Of a stretch of 64,000 nt of DNA, positions 62,169 through 64,000 are shown piece by piece; position 1 is the first letter of the stretch, and every line of letters begins with the position of its first letter. Source of the stretch: Pedobacter sp. Bi126 (GTDB lineage Bacteria; Bacteroidota; Bacteroidia; Sphingobacteriales; Sphingobacteriaceae); contig NZ_CAKKMS010000001.1 of NCBI RefSeq assembly GCF_918698245.1, positions 806,001-870,000 of the forward strand. Reading direction: 5' to 3'. The notes beneath the pieces were generated by a model, which was given only the letters and a program-made list of their open reading frames with translations, was not told where the DNA came from and made no database searches. Made by a program: the position numbers and the translations under genes.

Positions 62169-63098
62169 ATGCTTACCGCAGATCAAACTATTAAAAAATC
62201 AAAAACCTTAATTTCTATTGTTGGACCCACCGCAATAGGAAAGACGGCTTTGGCGATACAATTGGCACAACATTTTAATACAGAAATCATTTCTGCCGAT
62301 TCCCGCCAGTTTTTTAAGGAAATGGCCATAGGAACCGCAAAACCTGATGCAGACGAGTTAGCAGCGGCAAAACATCACTTTATTGATTCACATTCGGTTT
62401 CACAACTGTTCAGTACCGGCGATTTTGAGATAGAAGGGCTAAATATCCTCGATCAAATTTTTAAAAAACACAATCTGGCCATTATGGTTGGAGGTTCGGG
62501 TTTATATGTTAATGCCTTAATTAATGGCTTGGATGAAATGCCAGATATTGATTTAGCCATACGTGAAAGGCTCAATAAACAGTTTGAAGAAGAAGGATTA
62601 TCAAGTATCCAAAAACAGCTGGCAACATTAGATCCTGAATATTTTGCAAAGGTAGATCAACAAAATCCACAAAGAATGATCAGGGGTTTGGAAGTATTTT
62701 TATCAACCGGACAAAAACTTTCGTCAATGCTTTCCGCTACAAAAAAGGAAAGACCATTTAACATTATCAAAATAGGTCTCAATACCGACCGTGCTATCCT
62801 TTACGACCGAATTAACCGAAGAGTTGATAAAATGATTGCTGATGGTTTAGTAGAAGAGGTGAAATCGCTAATACCCTTTAAAAAATATAATGCTTTAAAC
62901 ACGGTAGGCTACAGTGAGCTTTTCGACTACCTAGATGGAAAATTATCTCTTGAAGATGCCGTTTCGGCAATCAAACAAAATACGCGTCGCTTTGCCAAAC
63001 GCCAACTCACCTGGTTTAGAAGAGATGAAGAGATCAATTGGTTTGAACCTATTGAAAAAGAAAGGGTAATCAATTTTATCCATGATAGGCTAAAATGA
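62169..63098 (+). CDS. miaA: tRNA dimethylallyltransferase
   Basis: 309 residues. The P-loop is GPTAIGKT (19-26). Substrate-binding motifs follow: SADSRQFFKEMAIGTAKP, MVGGSGLYVNALINGLDEMP, and near the end QNTRRFAKRQLTWFRRD. It puts a dimethylallyl group on A37 of tRNAs reading UNN codons. An overlapping out-of-frame ATG five bases upstream is not used. Confidence 0.95.
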   Translation: MLTADQTIKKSKTLISIVGPTAIGKTALAIQLAQHFNTEIISADSRQFFKEMAIGTAKPDADELAAAKHHFIDSHSVSQLFSTGDFEIEGLNILDQIFKKHNLAIMVGGSGLYVNALINGLDEMPDIDLAIRERLNKQFEEEGLSSIQKQLATLDPEYFAKVDQQNPQRMIRGLEVFLSTGQKLSSMLSATKKERPFNIIKIGLNTDRAILYDRINRRVDKMIADGLVEEVKSLIPFKKYNALNTVGYSELFDYLDGKLSLEDAVSAIKQNTRRFAKRQLTWFRRDEEINWFEPIEKERVINFIHDRLK

Positions 63099-63130
63099 AA
63101 AAAGGTCCTAACAGCGTTAGAACCTTTTAA
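63098..63130. terminator. Bidirectional terminator between miaA and the SGNH hydrolase
   Basis: AAAAGGTCCTAAC and GTTAGAACCTTTT pair with one mismatch around AGC. A-run and T-run on opposite sides suit both convergent genes. Confidence 0.82.
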
Positions 63131-63150
63131 AATGTAAAAATCTTTTTGAA

Positions 63151-64000
63151 TTAATTTGGGAATTTCACGCCTCTGTATTGCGTAATATCAATGTTTGGTA
63201 CAGTAGAACCGTATTTAGCATTAATGGCATCTATAAATACATTGGCAATTACTGCATTTCCACGCGGCGTTAAGTGAACACCATCTAAAGAGAATGCGCC
63301 ACCGGTAATAAATGAAGCATTGATACCAACTCCCTGAACATTAATACCTGTTTTAACCTGATTAAAATAAGCATAAGTGTCTGCAATGGCTAAACCTTTG
63401 CTTGTGGCTAAAGATTTAATGCTGCTATTGTAGCTATTTACATAATCTTTTAATTTAATTACTTCATCCTTATCTAATACCCATTTATTTTCAATCGGAT
63501 TCAATGGGTGCAAACCATAAGGAATGCCAGAACCATTTGGTTTTCCAAATATGCCTTCTGATTGAAACGGTAAACGGATTAAATCTTCAGCAGTTGCAGG
63601 CCTTACCGCACCTGTTCCTGTTTGAATATAAATAGCTGCCGCTGCAGGATTAATTGCTTTGGCAGCATTTAATAAAGCTGCTACGGTAACTGTATTAAAA
63701 TAAGGGATTGCAGTTACATCAGGAATAGTACCAACTATACCCTTTTGGCCAGCTGCAGTTAAAACATTTAAAAAATTAGCATATAAAGAAGAAAAAGTAA
63801 CCTTATCTGTTAAAGCCGTTGTAGGATCGGTAGATACGGTAACTGCACCATTTAAAGCGTAACCCAATACATCATTATTTCCAAGCCAAAGCGAGAAAAA
63901 AGTATGATTTCTTCCCTGAATAAACTGAAAATAATTGGTTTTACCTACCTGAGCATCTGGCAACAAACGCTCGAAATAAGGATTTGCAGCACTGAAAGTA
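63151..64000 (-). CDS. SGNH/GDSL-type hydrolase (C-terminal part; 5' end beyond the window)
   Basis: 283 codons are visible and the frame stays open to the right edge (first residues TFSAANPYFERLLPD), so the start lies outside. Visible SGNH blocks: block III-like FFSLWLGNNDVLGYA and the closing block V DGVHLTPRGNAVIANVF with the Asp/His pair. The GDSL serine block would be upstream. It is likely a secreted or surface esterase or lipase. The substrate is unknown. Confidence 0.83.
   Translation of the reverse strand, partial: TFSAANPYFERLLPDAQVGKTNYFQFIQGRNHTFFSLWLGNNDVLGYALNGAVTVSTDPTTALTDKVTFSSLYANFLNVLTAAGQKGIVGTIPDVTAIPYFNTVTVAALLNAAKAINPAAAAIYIQTGTGAVRPATAEDLIRLPFQSEGIFGKPNGSGIPYGLHPLNPIENKWVLDKDEVIKLKDYVNSYNSSIKSLATSKGLAIADTYAYFNQVKTGINVQGVGINASFITGGAFSLDGVHLTPRGNAVIANVFIDAINAKYGSTVPNIDITQYRGVKFPN

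Overview
The window looks like chromosome of a Bacteroidetes bacterium of the Sphingobacteriaceae, most likely Pedobacter or a close relative. Supporting signs are gliding-type gld genes, many small outer-membrane beta-barrels and lipoproteins, a DnaE with an N-terminal DEDDh exonuclease, A-rich leaders instead of Shine-Dalgarno sites, TAnnTTTG-type -7 boxes, AT-rich DNA, and many imperfect-palindrome repeats between genes. I found no rRNA, tRNA, CRISPR array, transposase, integrase or prophage gene. The assignment is an inference from gene content; no search was run.

Layout. 1-5.3 kb (minus strand): gldG (partial), gldF, three secreted beta-barrel proteins, gldA and a glycerophosphodiesterase lipoprotein. 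5.3-8.0 kb: a tightly packed four-gene minus-strand operon (membrane-anchored unknown, seven-helix membrane protein, histidine kinase, NarL-type regulator). 8.3-9.9 kb: a divergent subtilisin-like protease with no visible signal peptide, overlapped by a 67-residue protein resembling a free subtilisin propeptide/inhibitor. 10-15 kb: glycyl-tRNA synthetase, a 2H phosphoesterase, a duplicated-domain lipoprotein, and an AraC regulator with an SDR. 15.3-18 kb: NlpC/P60, CAP and GtrA proteins. 18.4-28.3 kb: aromatic amino acid hydroxylase, an FAH-family hydrolase, homogentisate dioxygenase and 4-hydroxyphenylpyruvate dioxygenase, together a phenylalanine/tyrosine catabolic route, interleaved with an SDR, a second NlpC/P60, a flavin reductase and a YdeI-like protein. 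29-35 kb: pyruvate oxidase, a thiol-redox/DUF58 cluster, a PQQ-type sugar dehydrogenase and thioredoxin. 35.4-39.8 kb: dnaE. 41-48 kb: mdh, a retropepsin-like protein, a truncated haemoglobin, an SRPBCC protein, an OmpR-type two-component pair, a UspA-like protein and a bestrophin. 48.7-64 kb: gyrB, an OmpH/Skp-like lipoprotein, a guanine-deaminase-like enzyme, a TlpA-type thioredoxin, EcsC, an S4 protein, dapD, a glycosyltransferase, a DUF4136 lipoprotein, a Sua5/YrdC protein, a CCA-type nucleotidyltransferase, a pRiA4b ORF-3-like protein, miaA and a truncated SGNH hydrolase.

Most of the window is housekeeping. The best candidates for something less described are the subtilase plus free inhibitor-like partner beside the membrane-sensor/two-component operon, a glycosyltransferase whose start codon lies inside a palindromic repeat, a small ORF folded into a palindrome upstream of homogentisate dioxygenase, and the interspersed palindromic elements, which fall into several recognisable families.
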